Positions 13,001-21,500 of a DNA stretch of 64,000 nucleotides are shown here, piece after piece; position 1 is the first letter of the stretch; every line of letters begins with the position of its first letter. The notes below the pieces were generated by a model. The model did no database searches. It saw only the letters and a list, made by a program, of their open reading frames with translations, and was not told where the DNA came from. This DNA comes from Paragorgia papillata (taxonomy: Eukaryota > Cnidaria > Anthozoa > Scleralcyonacea > Coralliidae), in NCBI GenBank assembly GCA_035771165.1, contig JAWNZC010000322.1, positions 8,294,501 through 8,358,500 on the forward strand, in the 5' to 3' direction. Made by a program: the position numbers and the translations under genes.

Positions 13001-13041
13001 ACCGATTGTTGCTGGCTGTTCAAGAGAATGAAAAAAAGTAA
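1..13041 (+). CDS. BLTP1: BLTP1 (KIAA1109/Tweek/FSA) bridge-like lipid transfer protein, C-terminal part, 11 exons
   Basis: C-terminal third of the giant bridge-like lipid transfer protein 1 (KIAA1109 in human, Tweek in fly), which forms a long hydrophobic groove moving phospholipids at ER contact sites. The visible part corresponds to the FSA_C region. Joined exons are 1-1077, 2419-2614, 3241-3293, 4166-4309, 5494-5677, 6226-6383, 6822-6998, 7736-8029, 9622-9957, 11712-12212 and 12719-13041. All introns are GT-AG and phases agree throughout. Landmarks shared with the vertebrate protein as I remember it: SSFPVDIVV, SCLPTSRVECL, CDIGSATFTYDMRRL, RIDYMGTCILMG, RSTTTDLIKMA, FFTQQ, ACFHGLNFRSQTWALF, and a C-terminus with HARLTIPKWVQRGAMDP. 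The window opens inside an exon, so the start is missing. The exact donor of exon 4 is uncertain by 3 bp. Neighbouring foldbacks and SINEs are intronic and do not break the frame. Confidence 0.93.
1428..1572. mobile_element. Foldback MITE, 9-bp target duplication
   Basis: 145-bp element in the first visible BLTP1 intron. The ends are inverted copies starting TACCCTGGGTGCCAGAGG. It is flanked by the direct repeat AAAGTAGCT at 1419-1427 and 1573-1581. A 9-bp duplication with long inverted repeats fits Mutator-like elements. No coding capacity is seen. Confidence 0.8.
1616..2019. mobile_element. Foldback MITE family with TIR CAACCTCGTAC
   Basis: Long arms, e.g. TGGGCCAAGATGGCGAATAA at the left, are repeated inverted at the right. 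The flank GCTACTACGC occurs at 1606-1615 and 2020-2029, a 10-bp duplication; reading one base further into each end gives 8 bp instead. It lies immediately after the 1.4-kb MITE. A one-arm relative lies near 21.4 kb. Confidence 0.75.
2034..2263. mobile_element. Foldback element
   Basis: Inverted arms GTTGAGTTTGGAAC/ACAAACTCAAC enclose a second, more GC-rich stem in which TAATGCGAACGATGTTGTC pairs with its complement at about 2179-2197. It abuts the preceding element, giving three back-to-back insertions in one intron. No clear target duplication was seen. Confidence 0.65.
2419..2614 (+). CDS. BLTP1: BLTP1 exon
   Basis: Acceptor TATATAG|GA and donor AG|GTAAAT. The exon enters in phase 1 and leaves in phase 2. 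It encodes ICDIGSATFTYDMRRLQEIL, then FPKCWHKRGL and RLFLG, a strongly conserved BLTP1 block. Confidence 0.93.
2815..2865. repeat. 12-bp tandem repeat (ATATAAACAGTT)n
   Basis: About four copies of a TATATAAACAGT unit in a BLTP1 intron. Confidence 0.8.
3241..3293 (+). CDS. BLTP1: BLTP1 micro-exon (53 bp)
   Basis: Acceptor CATTGCAG and donor CAG|GTAAGA. It completes an Arg codon and adds PQLFPEKPSTPAVGSVS, a proline/serine-rich linker. It is too short to stand out as an ORF and was placed by phase matching (2 in, 1 out). Confidence 0.85.
3610..3675 (-). repeat. tRNA-derived SINE head
   Basis: On the minus strand, an A-box-like stretch (TTCAGTGGTCAGAGC, 3651-3666) and a B-box-like stretch (GGTTCCATTCCC, 3612-3623) have tRNA spacing. 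The cloverleaf is imperfect, so I call a SINE and not a tRNA gene. Two related pieces follow within 400 bp. Confidence 0.65.
3889..3921 (-). repeat. SINE fragment (B-box half)
   Basis: On the minus strand it reads CGTTGATTCCAAGACCTTGG then GTTTGATTCTCGG. It nearly duplicates the B-box half of the plus-strand SINE at 3977-4050, in opposite orientation. No A box is present. Confidence 0.55.
3977..4050 (+). repeat. tRNA-derived SINE head
   Basis: A box TAGCTCAGTGGTCAGAGC (3981-3998) and B box GGGTTCGATTCC (4027-4038). No good acceptor stem or anticodon arm is present, which argues against a functional tRNA. It lies about 115 bp upstream of a BLTP1 exon. Confidence 0.7.
4166..4309 (+). CDS. BLTP1: BLTP1 exon (linker)
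   Basis: Acceptor TTGCTAG|GT, read in phase 1. It encodes a low-complexity Ser/Pro/Asn linker beginning HRRNISTPLPG. Two donors fit the next exon, GT at 4307 or at 4310; I chose the later one. Sequence conservation is low here, as expected for a linker between conserved blocks. Confidence 0.75.
4531..4754. repeat. (TATTC)n pentanucleotide microsatellite
   Basis: Pure TATTC repeats, interrupted in the middle by TATTCTC variants. Long reading frames through it (Tyr/Ser/Ile/Leu/Phe repeats) are artefacts. It sits in a BLTP1 intron. Confidence 0.95.
5494..5677 (+). CDS. BLTP1: BLTP1 exon
   Basis: Acceptor TTTTCTAG|AT and donor AGT|GTACGA, leaving in phase 2. It encodes KWETVVVLAISLSRLDV and NMANVMGKT, which resembles the vertebrate block WETLVVFAINL..NMSNVMGNT. 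Confidence 0.92.
6226..6383 (+). CDS. BLTP1: BLTP1 exon
   Basis: Acceptor TCTTTTTAG|A and donor ATG|GTGCGT. It reads WSTSDLRASGNLRI and then ESRGGIAGGHVEL. The conserved GG-x-x-GG motif of BLTP1 is recognisable. It has no ATG-initiated ORF in the correct frame, so it was found only by splice-phase reading. Confidence 0.9.
6822..6998 (+). CDS. BLTP1: BLTP1 exon
   Basis: Acceptor TTTTGTGTAG|TG and donor ACAG|GTATGG, phases 1 in and 1 out. It encodes CESRIDYMGTCILMGNIS and DEWKTNINKKL, matching the vertebrate RVDYMGSSILMG..DEWKVNLYN block. Confidence 0.92.
7281..7316. repeat. (GTACA)n short tandem repeat
   Basis: Seven consecutive GTACA-type units in a BLTP1 intron. Confidence 0.9.
7736..8029 (+). 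CDS. BLTP1: BLTP1 exon
   Basis: Acceptor GGTTGCAG|AT and donor GACG|GTAATT, phases 1 in and 1 out. It encodes YLRGNLHWKNVGLVICRSTT and DLIKMANKIATFFTQQ, followed by a Ser/Gln-rich tail. Confidence 0.93.
8161..8329. mobile_element. Hairpin element next to repeat family A
   Basis: CGAGTACAATTAATCATTTA at the left pairs with an inverted copy near 8290-8310. An inner stem (GCACGAGCCGTTAGGCGAGTGC) sits in the centre. It is directly followed by the family-A repeat, so hairpin and repeat may be one composite element. Confidence 0.65.
8329..8690 (-). mobile_element. Non-autonomous repeat family A (minus copy)
   Basis: Ends resemble TTATTATATGCATGACAAAA inverted at both sides, giving roughly 20-bp TIRs. 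The body matches, in reverse orientation, the copy at 61253-61600, including the stretch around AAGTCGTTGGAAATGTGAAA. An (AAT)n tract abuts the right end. It carries no complete gene. Confidence 0.7.
8925..9583. repeat. 21-bp minisatellite, about 30 units
   Basis: Head-to-tail units close to AGTGCATCATACAAGACTAA plus T, with variants CACCAT, CACAAT and AAGAG. Because 21 is a multiple of three, both strands are open for 150 codons (HHTRLIV on one, YDALLVL on the other); I do not regard these as genes. It lies in a BLTP1 intron and ends about 40 bp before the next exon. Confidence 0.93.
9622..9957 (+). CDS. BLTP1: BLTP1 exon just downstream of a minisatellite
   Basis: Acceptor TACAAAAG|GT and donor ATAG|GTAAGA, phases 1 in and 1 out. 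It encodes QHWSKVLGKIS, EVLLACFHGLNFRSQTWALF and IQKLSFQLG. The 21-bp minisatellite ends only about 40 bp before the acceptor, so branch point and pyrimidine tract must lie in that short gap or inside the array. Confidence 0.93.
10117..11096 (+). pseudogene. LINE reverse transcriptase fragment (5' RT domain), interrupted
   Basis: The frame from about 10117 reads EKRKYFSTKLKDC, KEWWQTINKLL, NDFFCSVGPKLA, IKTSKSPGLDKISVKLLKEA and FPDDWKFARVTPIYKSG, then NYRPISIISTIAKIFEKLV. These are the RT fingers of a CR1/Jockey/L2-group non-LTR element. A MITE at 10718-10950 interrupts it. The frame resumes with NNIISPNQLGFRSLHSTETA and stops near LINGVLFLDL, before the catalytic palm. Endonuclease and 3' end are missing, so this is a dead fragment. 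Confidence 0.9.
10718..10950. mobile_element. Harbinger-like MITE, TTA target duplication
   Basis: 233 bp with TIR GGGGCTGTTTACATGAGCC at the left and a near-identical inverted end (GGCTCATGTAATCGGCCCC) at the right. It is flanked by TTA at 10715-10717 and 10951-10953. It splits the LINE RT frame. A second copy is at 60120-60333. Confidence 0.88.
11121..11457. mobile_element. Near-perfect 337-bp foldback
   Basis: The left end ACCCAGTTCTCTTTTATTTG is repeated inverted at the right (11430-11457). Inner arms around GACCGGTCGGTCAATA and AACCCAGCCATATAATAA also pair. No gene and no obvious target duplication. Confidence 0.85.
11712..12212 (+). CDS. BLTP1: BLTP1 exon
   Basis: Acceptor CTTTTTTAG|TA and donor CCAG|GTAAGA, phases 1 in and 1 out. 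It encodes RGRRNPPSMGSSVSEWLSYV, YDHESEAIFGLPSFKVDL and YVTMDVGLLFFLHEIITAYV, which align with the penultimate conserved block of the family. Confidence 0.93.
12719..13041 (+). CDS. BLTP1: BLTP1 terminal exon with stop
   Basis: Acceptor CTGTTTTTAG|TG. It encodes KSWKLEPTVRFLSWAGRR, WVLEKLGFEHARLTIPKWVQ and MDPMDRFLSVLLYRLLLAVQ, ending NEKK and TAA at 13039-13041. This matches the C-terminus of the vertebrate protein closely, so it is the true end of the gene. Confidence 0.95.
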
Positions 13042-13142
13042 TATATTAATAAGTCATAACTGTAAAGGTATTATAGCTGCCACGTTATATTAAACGTGTT
13101 ATTATTTGTTATATAGATTAATGTGAGCATGTAAAAAATTTC

Positions 13143-13148
13143 AATAAA
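13143..13148 (+). terminator. Polyadenylation signal of BLTP1
   Basis: AATAAA about 100 bp after the BLTP1 stop codon, the first canonical signal downstream. The 3' UTR would be short. Confidence 0.6.
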
Positions 13149-13202
13149 GTGTTATAATAGTTCTTTGCTGCTTTTTCGTTGTCTAGGAACATTATACACT
13201 TC

Positions 13203-13306
13203 ATGTCTGCTCCCGAGGGAAACAGTTAGTTTTGTTTTCCCGAGAGTCTAAATGTTTCTCGAGAAGAAATCGAGGGAAACTAACTGTTTCCCGAAGGATC
13301 AGACAT
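13203..13306. mobile_element. Hairpin element
   Basis: ATGTCTG...GAGGGAAACAGTTAGTTT pairs with AAACTAACTGTTTCCC...CAGACAT. It lies just after the BLTP1 3' end, in intergenic DNA. Confidence 0.65.
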
Positions 13307-13728
13307 CGAGTGCTTTGTTATATAGCTAGAGTTTCGCTGAATAATTTCGACGTTTATCAAGGGAAAGTACACAAAAGACAAACTGAAAGACTTACCAAAA
13401 CATTTCGCCTGGCTCCGTAATTTCACTTCAACCAAACAAATATGAGTCTCAGAACAAAAGAACAGCAATACATTTCTCCAGTTAATCTTCACACATGCTT
13501 TAAAGACCTATAAATATTCCTTTTTTCGTACCTAGCAACCTTTTGTTTATAGGATACGGCATACCGTGAGGAGTTCAAAGTAAAATCCCCTTTCCTTAAT
13601 GCTAACATCAGTTCCTTTCCGTTAGAGTTGTTTTGATCTCTGACATCGACGTTCCTTTGTCTCCTCATTTCTATTTTTCTAATTGCCTAGGTTATTTAAG
13701 CCGAGAATTTATGTAAATCTATATCACT

Positions 13729-13762
13729 CTGATGATGTTACTCGTTAAGTGACGAAACGTTA
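13729..13762 (+). other. CTGATGA-hairpin-GAAAC motif (hammerhead-like)
   Basis: CTGATGA, one extra T, a 6-bp stem GTTACT/AGTGAC with loop CGTTA, then GAAACGTTA. This resembles a hammerhead catalytic core but has one unpaired base before stem II, and stems I and III are not evident. Related motifs lie at 57164-57193 (+) and 49488-49512 (-). Confidence 0.35.
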
Positions 13763-14036
13763 ATAATTTTTATTGTAAAATTCATGAATAATTAATGAGC
13801 TTCTCGTCCAATCAAATCACATCAATCGTGTCACAAGGATAGCTATAGCCTGTAAACCCGATAACTCGAAACGAGTAACCAAAAGAACCCATGCGATCAA
13901 TTGATACAGAATACTAATTAACCTAATTAGTATTCTCTAATTCACATACAGAATACTTATTACATTCATCAACAACAAGCACAGTTTTTATTCAGTTACT
14001 TCACAACCACACAAAGTAAGCTACAATCGATAAACG

Positions 14037-14933
14037 TCAAAAACGAAATATTAAACACTGCGTTTGTACAGATATTATTATCAACTTTACCCCTATCGCT
14101 GGTATGAGCATATTTGCTAAATACTCGTCACAGAAATCGCCAAAATTTGAAAAAAAATCTGAACCTTCAGTCATAGCCAATTGCAACTTGTTGTCATCGC
14201 TAACATTTGCTACTTTTTTCTCTGGCTCTTTACCCCAGTCTGAAACACTTGAAGAACATGGACCTAGTTCCCACATTTTAGCTTCCTCCGCTTCGGTAAT
14301 TTGTTCTCTTTCTTCCTTCTTCGCCATTTGTGCAATTCCACACCTTGTCGCGTCTTTCATTTCCGCATCTATAGTGTTCTTCGAAAAAGTGCAAATCTAG
14401 AAAACAACGAAAGATTTTTTAACGATAAGCACCAAAATATCTTGGCTTTGTAGATTGATATAAACACGAGGAAAAGTGTAATCTCAAAATATCTCCATGT
14501 CTTACCTTCGATCAGCTTTGTCTAGAACATTAAACCTGTTGTCCTGTTTCCCATCAGCTAAATAGCGATTCAATCCACATATCAGTAGATATAACGTTTT
14601 GGGGGGATATCGTCCACCACTTTGATTTGTGACTTCTTCTATAAATTTAGTGAGCCAAAAGCTCAACGTTTCTGCCGACATGTCTTCTATTGTGCATGTC
14701 ACAGCTTCGATAGTGGCTAAATCAATTTGTCCAAAGCCAACCGTTTCCTTTCTCGCTTCCTTATTTTTTCTTGCATGTTGCCAATCTTCAAATACCTTAA
14801 CCGCCCACTTTGTATTATAGCGAGTGTTTTTTGGAATTGATTCAATCAGCATAGAACGTTCTTCTTCCCTGCTTTTTGGACAGCGAAAGCGTGAAGAGTC
14901 CATAACCTGACTTTCACTCTCATGCAACTGCAA
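14037..14933 (-). pseudogene. DUF3504/Crypton-type tyrosine recombinase relic (N-terminal part)
   Basis: The first block (14933-14505) reads IPKNTRYNTKWAVKVFEDW, IEAVTCTIEDMSAETLSFWL and YPPKTLYLLICGLNRYL, the N-terminal SAM-like fold of QRICH1/ZMYM2-like and Crypton recombinases. It ends at a donor-like AG|GTAAGA. The second block (14398-14037) continues TIDAEMKDATRCGIAQ and ITEAEEAKMWELG, also typical, but is one base out of frame near 14375. It then runs into an unrelated acidic tail. No catalytic C-terminal domain follows. It could be a decayed Crypton copy or a broken domesticated gene; I favour the former. Confidence 0.75.
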
Positions 14934-15194
14934 AAATTGAATAAATTAGGTGCATCTGCTTCAAAATTATCCCAAACTCTCTTGGGTCATCTTAACAAAT
15001 TCAATCATGCAAAAAAGCATTGCAAGCAACAAAGCAAATCAATAGACCTTTACTGGTGCAAACATTCTTACATATAAAATTCACCGTCTATACTTTATTA
15101 GTAACCAAAAACACATCGCTTATATATGGTTTTATTTCCATTCAAGAAAGTACTAAACTCTATGAAATACTGTATATCTTTTCATTTCACAAGT

Positions 15195-15262
15195 CAGATA
15201 TTTCGGCTCGCCATTGTAAATCCCATACAGTTCGGCCGCTCATATTGTATCTATTACTTAAA
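15195..15262. repeat. Repeat family B, terminal fragment
   Basis: GTAAATCCCATACAGTTCGG followed by CCGCTCATATTGTATCTATT matches the right end of the copies at 17962-18238 and 24340-24600. It lies about 260 bp from the recombinase relic. Confidence 0.75.
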
Positions 15263-15611
15263 GTAGTTTAACCTTCTCAATGTATTCGTGTTCGATATGG
15301 TATTTTTAAAAGTTATCTGCTGGGCATTAATATTTATCACCCAACTGGTTATAACTATTTACAAAATTTAAGATGGGTAAACTATTTACAAGATAGATAC
15401 TTTTTTTTTAATGTTTTCAGGGTCATAGTATTAATATTAATATTATTAGCGATTACGTCCTCTAACCTGTTCCAGCACACAGCTCCTAAGCTCCTCTATA
15501 GGAGAAACTTCTCTTTAGAAAGTTAGTTTTTGTTTTTTTAAGTACTGTTTAATAAACGAGCAGGTAGGATTTATATCACTAATAAACTAAGGGTGAGGTT
15601 CTGAGTATAGG

Positions 15612-15773
15612 TAATAGCATGGCTTCGAGTGCAATTTGGAAAAAACATGCACGAGTGAGTTTTTCAAAAACTATCAAAATTGCACGAGTCCGAAGGACGA
15701 GTGCTATTTGAGGTCTTTGAAAAACTCACGAGTGCGTGTTTTTCCAAAATTGCACTCGAAACCATGCTATTAC
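15612..15773. mobile_element. Hairpin element with CGAG-rich centre
   Basis: TAATAGCATGGCTTCGAGTG at the left is inverted at the right (CACTCGAAACCATGCTATTA). The inner stem is centred on GCACGAGTCCGAAGGACGAGTGC-like sequence. It belongs to the same general style as the hairpins at 8161, 26170, 34315 and 44040. Confidence 0.7.
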
Positions 15774-16126
15774 TTATTAATAATATACATGAAATGTTGG
15801 ACAAATGCCGGCTACAAAGTTTACATACCACTCATTGCTCCACTTCTCGAAACATAAATGGTTAAAAACTGCTTCGCTTTGTTCACTAAATACGTAAAAC
15901 GTTTTACTCATAGCATCTAACCTCTTCTAGTCTTCTTGAATTTTAATGACAATATTAAAGCAAAATTCATTCTGTATTTCACCGAAATGTTCTTCGACAA
16001 CTCTATGTTTTGGTCGCCATATTGGATTTTCTTGTGAGGAAAAACCATCCTTCAAAATCCGCATAAGCATTTCATTGGCTTTTCGGTAGTTTCCGGTTGT
16101 TTATTAGCCAATCAGAATGCTTAATA

Positions 16127-16233
16127 CTCATTGAAATTTGCACTGTATTACACCTTTTCTGCACTGTATTACATTGGAATTACACTCCTCTCGACCAATC
16201 AAGATGCAGTAACTTTGTCATGTATATTATTAA
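16127..16233. repeat. Repeat family A-like terminus
   Basis: Ends CTCCTCTCGACCAATCAAGA then TGCAGTAACTTTGTCATGTA, which closely resembles the right terminus of family A at about 8635-8683. The rest of the element is not clearly preserved. Confidence 0.5.
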
Positions 16234-16238
16234 GTTAT

Positions 16239-16395
16239 TTATAACATGATCAAAGAGGTTTTCTAAACAATTCAATAGGAAAAGAATTTGTGACGAGGTT
16301 CTATTGTTATTGCGAGGTTTATATAAGGTTGGGAGGTTTATAACCTGTATATAAACCGCGGTACATCAAAGAAAATCGACTTGATCATATTATAA
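16239..16395. mobile_element. MITE with GGTTTTC/GAAAA(C/T)C terminal signature
   Basis: 157 bp. The left end TTATAACATGATCAAAGAGG then TTTTC is matched by an inverted right end (GAAAATCGACTTGATCATAT then TATAA), giving about 25-bp TIRs with few mismatches. The signature recurs at both ends of the recombinase element at 44.0-46.3 kb. Confidence 0.72.
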
Positions 16396-17339
16396 TCTAA
16401 GTTTAGTCACAGGTGACCCAACCTCACACTAGGTTTACAGTTGTTATTGTTGTATTTGTTATATAAACTTGGAAAATGTTGCAGTATTTTAACTTATATA
16501 GTTCCGTAAATCATTAAAATAAACTTGTTGTTTTCTACTGCATGGTGTATTTATTTCACTACTCTGGGTACCAGTGTTATTATTTCACTTACCCAATTCA
16601 GACTTTACCCCTCTGGAGTGAATAAATACACAGTAATGCAGTATAGAAAACAACACCGGTATGGTTTTATTGCATTAGTTCCGTTATTTTATGTTTTATT
16701 TGTCGATGAAAATCTCAGGGCTATTAACTCATAGTATTAAACACATTTTTAATGACTTTAAAGGTCAACTCAGGGCAAATTACTTTTTTTCGCTTTGCAT
16801 ACGTATCAAAGAACGTAGGATCCGAATATGATGGGGGAAAAATTGAATTGAAATTTTTTTCCCGTTGATTTTGGGATGTTGAATCGACGAATTCTGAAGT
16901 ATTTTTGTAAAAAGCCGTGTTGTATAAAGAGTCTGGCACTATCAAGTGTGTGACGTAAACGGAGGAACGATTTTACGACCCATTAAAGGAAACACACTCG
17001 AAAAGCGTCAAATCATTGACTTCAATACATGTGCGGTTGGAAACTTGCACAAGTTATATTCATCATAAATCAGCTACTCTTATGATTTCAATCGTCCAGG
17101 TTCAACTGCACTGTTTACGTCACAAACTTGCTAGTGCCAGACTCTTTATACAACACGGCTTTTTTTAGAATACTTCGTTAAAAAATCCCGAAATCAACAA
17201 AAAGGACGGTTTGCTTCAAATTTTTATCATTTTCGTATTCTTCATACTTTAGCGCATATAACAAGCCAGAAAAATAATTTGCCTTGAGTTGACCTTTAAT
17301 GCCTACAGCAACTGGTGGTCAAACAGTTGTGCCTACAGC

Positions 17340-17883
17340 AACTGGTGGTGTAAGTGTTGGTTTTGAGGAGGGAGGAAAACCGGAGAACCCGGCAAAAAAC
17401 GCTCGAAGCACAGAAGAGATCAACTCTACTCACATTAGTTTCAAGCTTGACAACCCATCCAAGTACCAACCCCGTCTAACCGGGCTTAACTTGTCGTGAG
17501 ATCAGGCAGCGCCCTCAGCCATACTGTTTGCCTGGGTCGCCTGTGGTTAAATAATCAAACAATTTTTTTCTACCAAAATCCCGTCCGATCGAAACAACAA
17601 CCGACGCCGAGCACTGAGGCAAAGCTATGACAGGTAGCCCCGACGTAAGATCGCCAGCCGATAAAATCGAGGAAGACGACTCCATGACCAACTCTTGCAG
17701 ATCACCAACGGATAAAGAGGATAAACTATTCCGAGTAAGACGAGGCATCCACGAACGAAGCGACACGTATGAGAAGCTGTACCCAACTAAACCCAAGGCC
17801 AAGCCAGACAGGCCACATGCAGGATAGAGGTAACCGGAAACGCCAAATCCCCCCCCCCGAAGTAAGGTATGAAACCAACACAA
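17340..17883. repeat. Interspersed repeat family C (long copy)
   Basis: It contains GAGGGAGGAAAACCGGAGAA, CGCTCGAAGCACAG and CCAACCCCGTCTAACCGGGC, shared with 38060-38275. The segment 17515-17883 is unusually GC-rich for its surroundings and open on the minus strand for about 120 codons, without a recognisable domain. Confidence 0.6.
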
Positions 17884-17961
17884 ACAATTTGCGTGGTGTT
17901 AATTATTTTTATTACATAAATCATTTAAACTATCATTAATAATTCATGAGAAATTCCTAAA

Positions 17962-18238
17962 ATTAGTATGCTGTATACAGCGCTAGCATTGATTTATAAA
18001 ACAATGCTGTATCCGATTTACAGCATACTAATTAGGACCCATTGGCTCAACTTGAGCTTTTTCTTCGTTTAAATATATTGTTTTTGCCTTTTCTATGACT
18101 GTTAAACAAAGTATTCATGATATAAACTTATCGTAGGTTAAGATATTCGCGGCCGAACCGTATGGGATTTACAACTCGCCTTCGGCTTGCCGTTGTAAAT
18201 CCCATACAGTTCGGGCGCTCATATTGTATCTATTACAT
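17962..18238. mobile_element. Repeat family B, complete-looking copy
   Basis: Starts with a stem around AGTATGCTGTAT/ATACAGCATACT, has a middle segment GACCCATTGGCTCAACTTGA, and ends with a hairpin (CCGTATGGGATTTACAAC against GTTGTAAATCCCATAC) plus CATATTGTATCTATTAC. It closely matches 24340-24600. An (ATT)n tract follows immediately. Confidence 0.78.

Positions 18239-18305
<67 letters not shown>
18238..18305. repeat. (ATT)n microsatellite
   Basis: About 22 ATT/TAT units in one run, broken once by a missing base. Confidence 0.95.
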
Positions 18306-18306
<1 letters not shown>

Positions 18307-20700
18307 AGCTCACTCTTGGTTGAGTACCGTATTAATTCTATCATCTTTTATCTAGCTTGGTTTTTCAACTTTTTCTGTCAAATTTAGTTTTTCAGTTGAA
18401 CGGGAGTTCAAGTAACATGCAGTCAGACACATTACAGTTACCCCTCCTATCATAGCCATACCAAAGGCTCTGTCGTCGCTTTGGAGACGAACGTTAATCG
18501 CTTCAGGAGTCGCAGAGATTGACAGATCAATGGTTTCCCCTTATCGTTTGCTGAAACTTTTTGTGTTCTTGAATCCATCTTGACAGACAAGTAAGCCAAA
18601 TTCCTAAAACAAAACAGGAAATTCATTTTTTATTTAATATAAACTGTTATGAATTGTTACGCAAGTTTTTTTATTCCACAGCCATGACCAGTAGTTATAC
18701 AGATCTTGATCATCATTCCATTTTCGTTTTTGCTGCATGGGACAATCAAATTTTTATATCACTTCACATCTTGGGTTATACATGCAGTGTATTGGCATTT
18801 TAATATATTTATCGAGTTTGAATTAACAAATAACAATCGAATTTGCTTCGACCGTCGTATTTTGGGTTGTTTTGGCCGTTTGGCAGCTATTGCATTTTAT
18901 TTGCCAGTAACGTTTTCTATCACTTGTGTTTTCTGCTGTACAAGTGTTCTCCATTTATTGATAAAGATTTATGACTACATGGCGTTATTTACCATAATAT
19001 GCTGAATGCACAGCAAGAGACTCCGAAGTAAAAACGTAGTCACTGCGATGTTACAGGTTTAAATGAGCTGTGTGCGTGTTTCACTAGTATTTTGCAACAG
19101 TTTATACAACGTATACGTAGAAATAAATAACAGTTCCAATATCGAAGATATAGCGCCAGCAAGACTTGAAGGTATCTGTCAAATTACAGTAGACCGAAAT
19201 GACAAAAGCCAAAGTCCTTAAGACGACATTGTTTCCAATTCCCCAAAATGGTGGCTATTGAAGGATAACTGGTGTTTTCTTGGTATATTCCTTGACAAAT
19301 GTCAAATTATCTGAGCACTCTAGTTTCATCGCAACCTGCAGGGCTCTTTGGACGCCGAATCACGACTGTACAACCGAAAGAGCGAAGCGATGGCACTAAT
19401 TAAATTTGATATTCGGTCATGACGCAGTAGAATTAGATACTGAGTAGTATAAATTTAGCAGAAAGAACACTGTCTAGATATCTATCATTACTGATGCAGT
19501 TTTTCTTGTATAAACTTCACATACAGTACCTACCTTAAGCTTTGTGGTTCTTCAAATCTTCCATAACACACTAGATGCCGGGTGTGGCGTTGCACCTTGC
19601 TGAGATTGCATTCTATTGAGATTGCTCTGATCACGTGTACTGATTGGATGAGGCCGGTTGATTGGTACGTACATATCAACAGTGAACTGTTTTGATTGCT
19701 TACACTTGGTAGAATTAGACGCAGAATTTTTCAATCATTATACGTGGATTTTCTTGGGCTGGTATTAGATCATTGGATCGCTAGCATTTGCTATTTAAAA
19801 CGTTTTTCCTCTTTGATTCATGCATGGCTTCCGAGACGTCTCGATCTTCTTGACCAAAAAATAAGATAAATTTGTTCAACAAGAACAATGCGAATGAAAG
19901 AGGTAACCTCAAACAAACAACAACCTAACAATAACCCTAGCCCTAACCAGCAACGAGTTTACCGCCTAGCTTAAACGCTAACCCAGTAACCCAACCACAG
20001 CAAATTATAACTAGCGATCCGATCCAACTTTTATACTACCACATTTTCCTTCTTGTATCTACTGCAAAGCAGTTAGATACATTGCCATCGAGTGTGTATA
20101 CGTAAGTCCGTAAATTAAGTTAACAATGCACAGGTGCCACAAGTTGTACGATACTTTAATGCAGAGTACCCCCAAAATTTAAGGAAAATAATTTGAAAAT
20201 ATAAGACTTTACATAAAAAAACGGATTTTTCTATGTAAATTTTAATTTGTTTGTCACTTATATAATTGAGTAAGTCAGCAGTAGATACATGCACGCGTTG
20301 GCGTGCCTATTTTTTAACAAGCTAATGTTTCTAGATATAGTTTTGCATTGTTCTTCGTTGTGTTTGTCCCATTTCAACTGTTCATCGATTATTGCACCTA
20401 ACACCCTTTTAAAAGGGTACATTTCTTTAGAATTTTATTCGCCATCTGTTTTCCAAAATATGCTGACGGGCAAGGCTCATTTTGCCGAGCGTTCAAGAAG
20501 TTAATCACGAAGAAAGTTAAGTAAAGGTTACTTAAAACAGTTGAAAATTAGATGAAGACATTAATACTCAAAGATACTGTTTATATCAATGTCACGCTGT
20601 GAAAGAACTCGACGTCCGTTTGATATGCTGAGTTTGATGTTTATAGTTTCGCCTTTATGTCAAGCTTTGCATTATTTTGAGAAAAGGTAAAATTGATTGA
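18306..20700. other. Intergenic stretch, no gene supported
   Basis: Contains a 99-codon hydrophobic plus-strand frame at 18706-19005 that matches nothing I recognise and has no exon-like partner. No RNA gene or clear transposon end was seen. Confidence 0.4.
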
Positions 20701-20712
20701 AATGTTATTAAA

Positions 20713-20828
20713 AGGAAATAACACTTGTTCTCGAAGAATTAATGAAAAATCACACTTGTGTTTGGCGAAATATTCATAATATACGCGTGCGATTTTTCAT
20801 TAATTCTTCTCGAACCGTGTTATTTCCT
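20713..20828. mobile_element. Hairpin element
   Basis: AGGAAATAACACTTGTTCTC and GAAGAATTAATGAAAAATC pair with an inverted copy ending GTGTTATTTCCT. Confidence 0.7.
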
Positions 20829-21388
20829 AAACAAATTTTTGTTTATGATTGTGAGTTATGCGAATTAGGATAATCAGAACTTCTGCTTGTAACAAAAAAT
20901 GCCATCAAAAGTAATATTTTGAAGCCTTGGTCGTCGTCTATTTCTTTAATTTGTGAAATATATAGAAATGTGCTGTGACGTCACTACGGTTTGCATGGCC
21001 TGATACAAGGGAGCTTAATTAAGCAAATTACAACGCGAACGTCAAGGACAACGTCCTAATACAATATAATTTTTCTCCACAACAAAAAAATGAATAATGT
21101 CCCAAGAGTGATCTTAACCCCGTCCCGTTCTACCATGCAACGTTATTATTCAGATCATTTTCACGTCTTCAGGACGACGTTGACTCCTGAAACGGCAAAA
21201 CCTGTTAGTTGAGTTTGACTTCAAACTATGCGACAATATCTTTTTAGAACTCTAAAGATTTTGGATTTCGAAAAACATACTGTAAGTATTCAATACTACG
21301 TAAATGGTTCGTAATTTCTGATAGATACTGAATTTTAGATTGCCATCGTCGTCCAAGCTTGCTTAAGATCCCTATAAACACGGCAACA

Positions 21389-21500
21389 ACCTCGTCCCAT
21401 GCATGCAGGGCCATTTCTGGCATTTGTGGGAGTTGGGCCAAGATGGCGGCCAAAAGCAAAATGGCGGGAACAAATGGCACAGGCTGAGCTATCACCACAT
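21389..21500. repeat. Single-arm relic of the CAACCTCGTAC MITE family
   Basis: CAACCTCGTCCCATGCATGC, then GGGCCAAGATGGCGGCCAAA and GGGAACAAATGGC. It resembles one arm of the element at 1616-2019. The second arm is not found. Confidence 0.5.

Noticed and set aside
18706..19005. 99-codon hydrophobic plus-strand frame
   Set aside because: AT-rich chance hydrophobicity; no start context, splice partners or recognised domain.
19928..19950. Telomere-like CCCTAGCCCTAACC
   Set aside because: Only a couple of imperfect units, no array.
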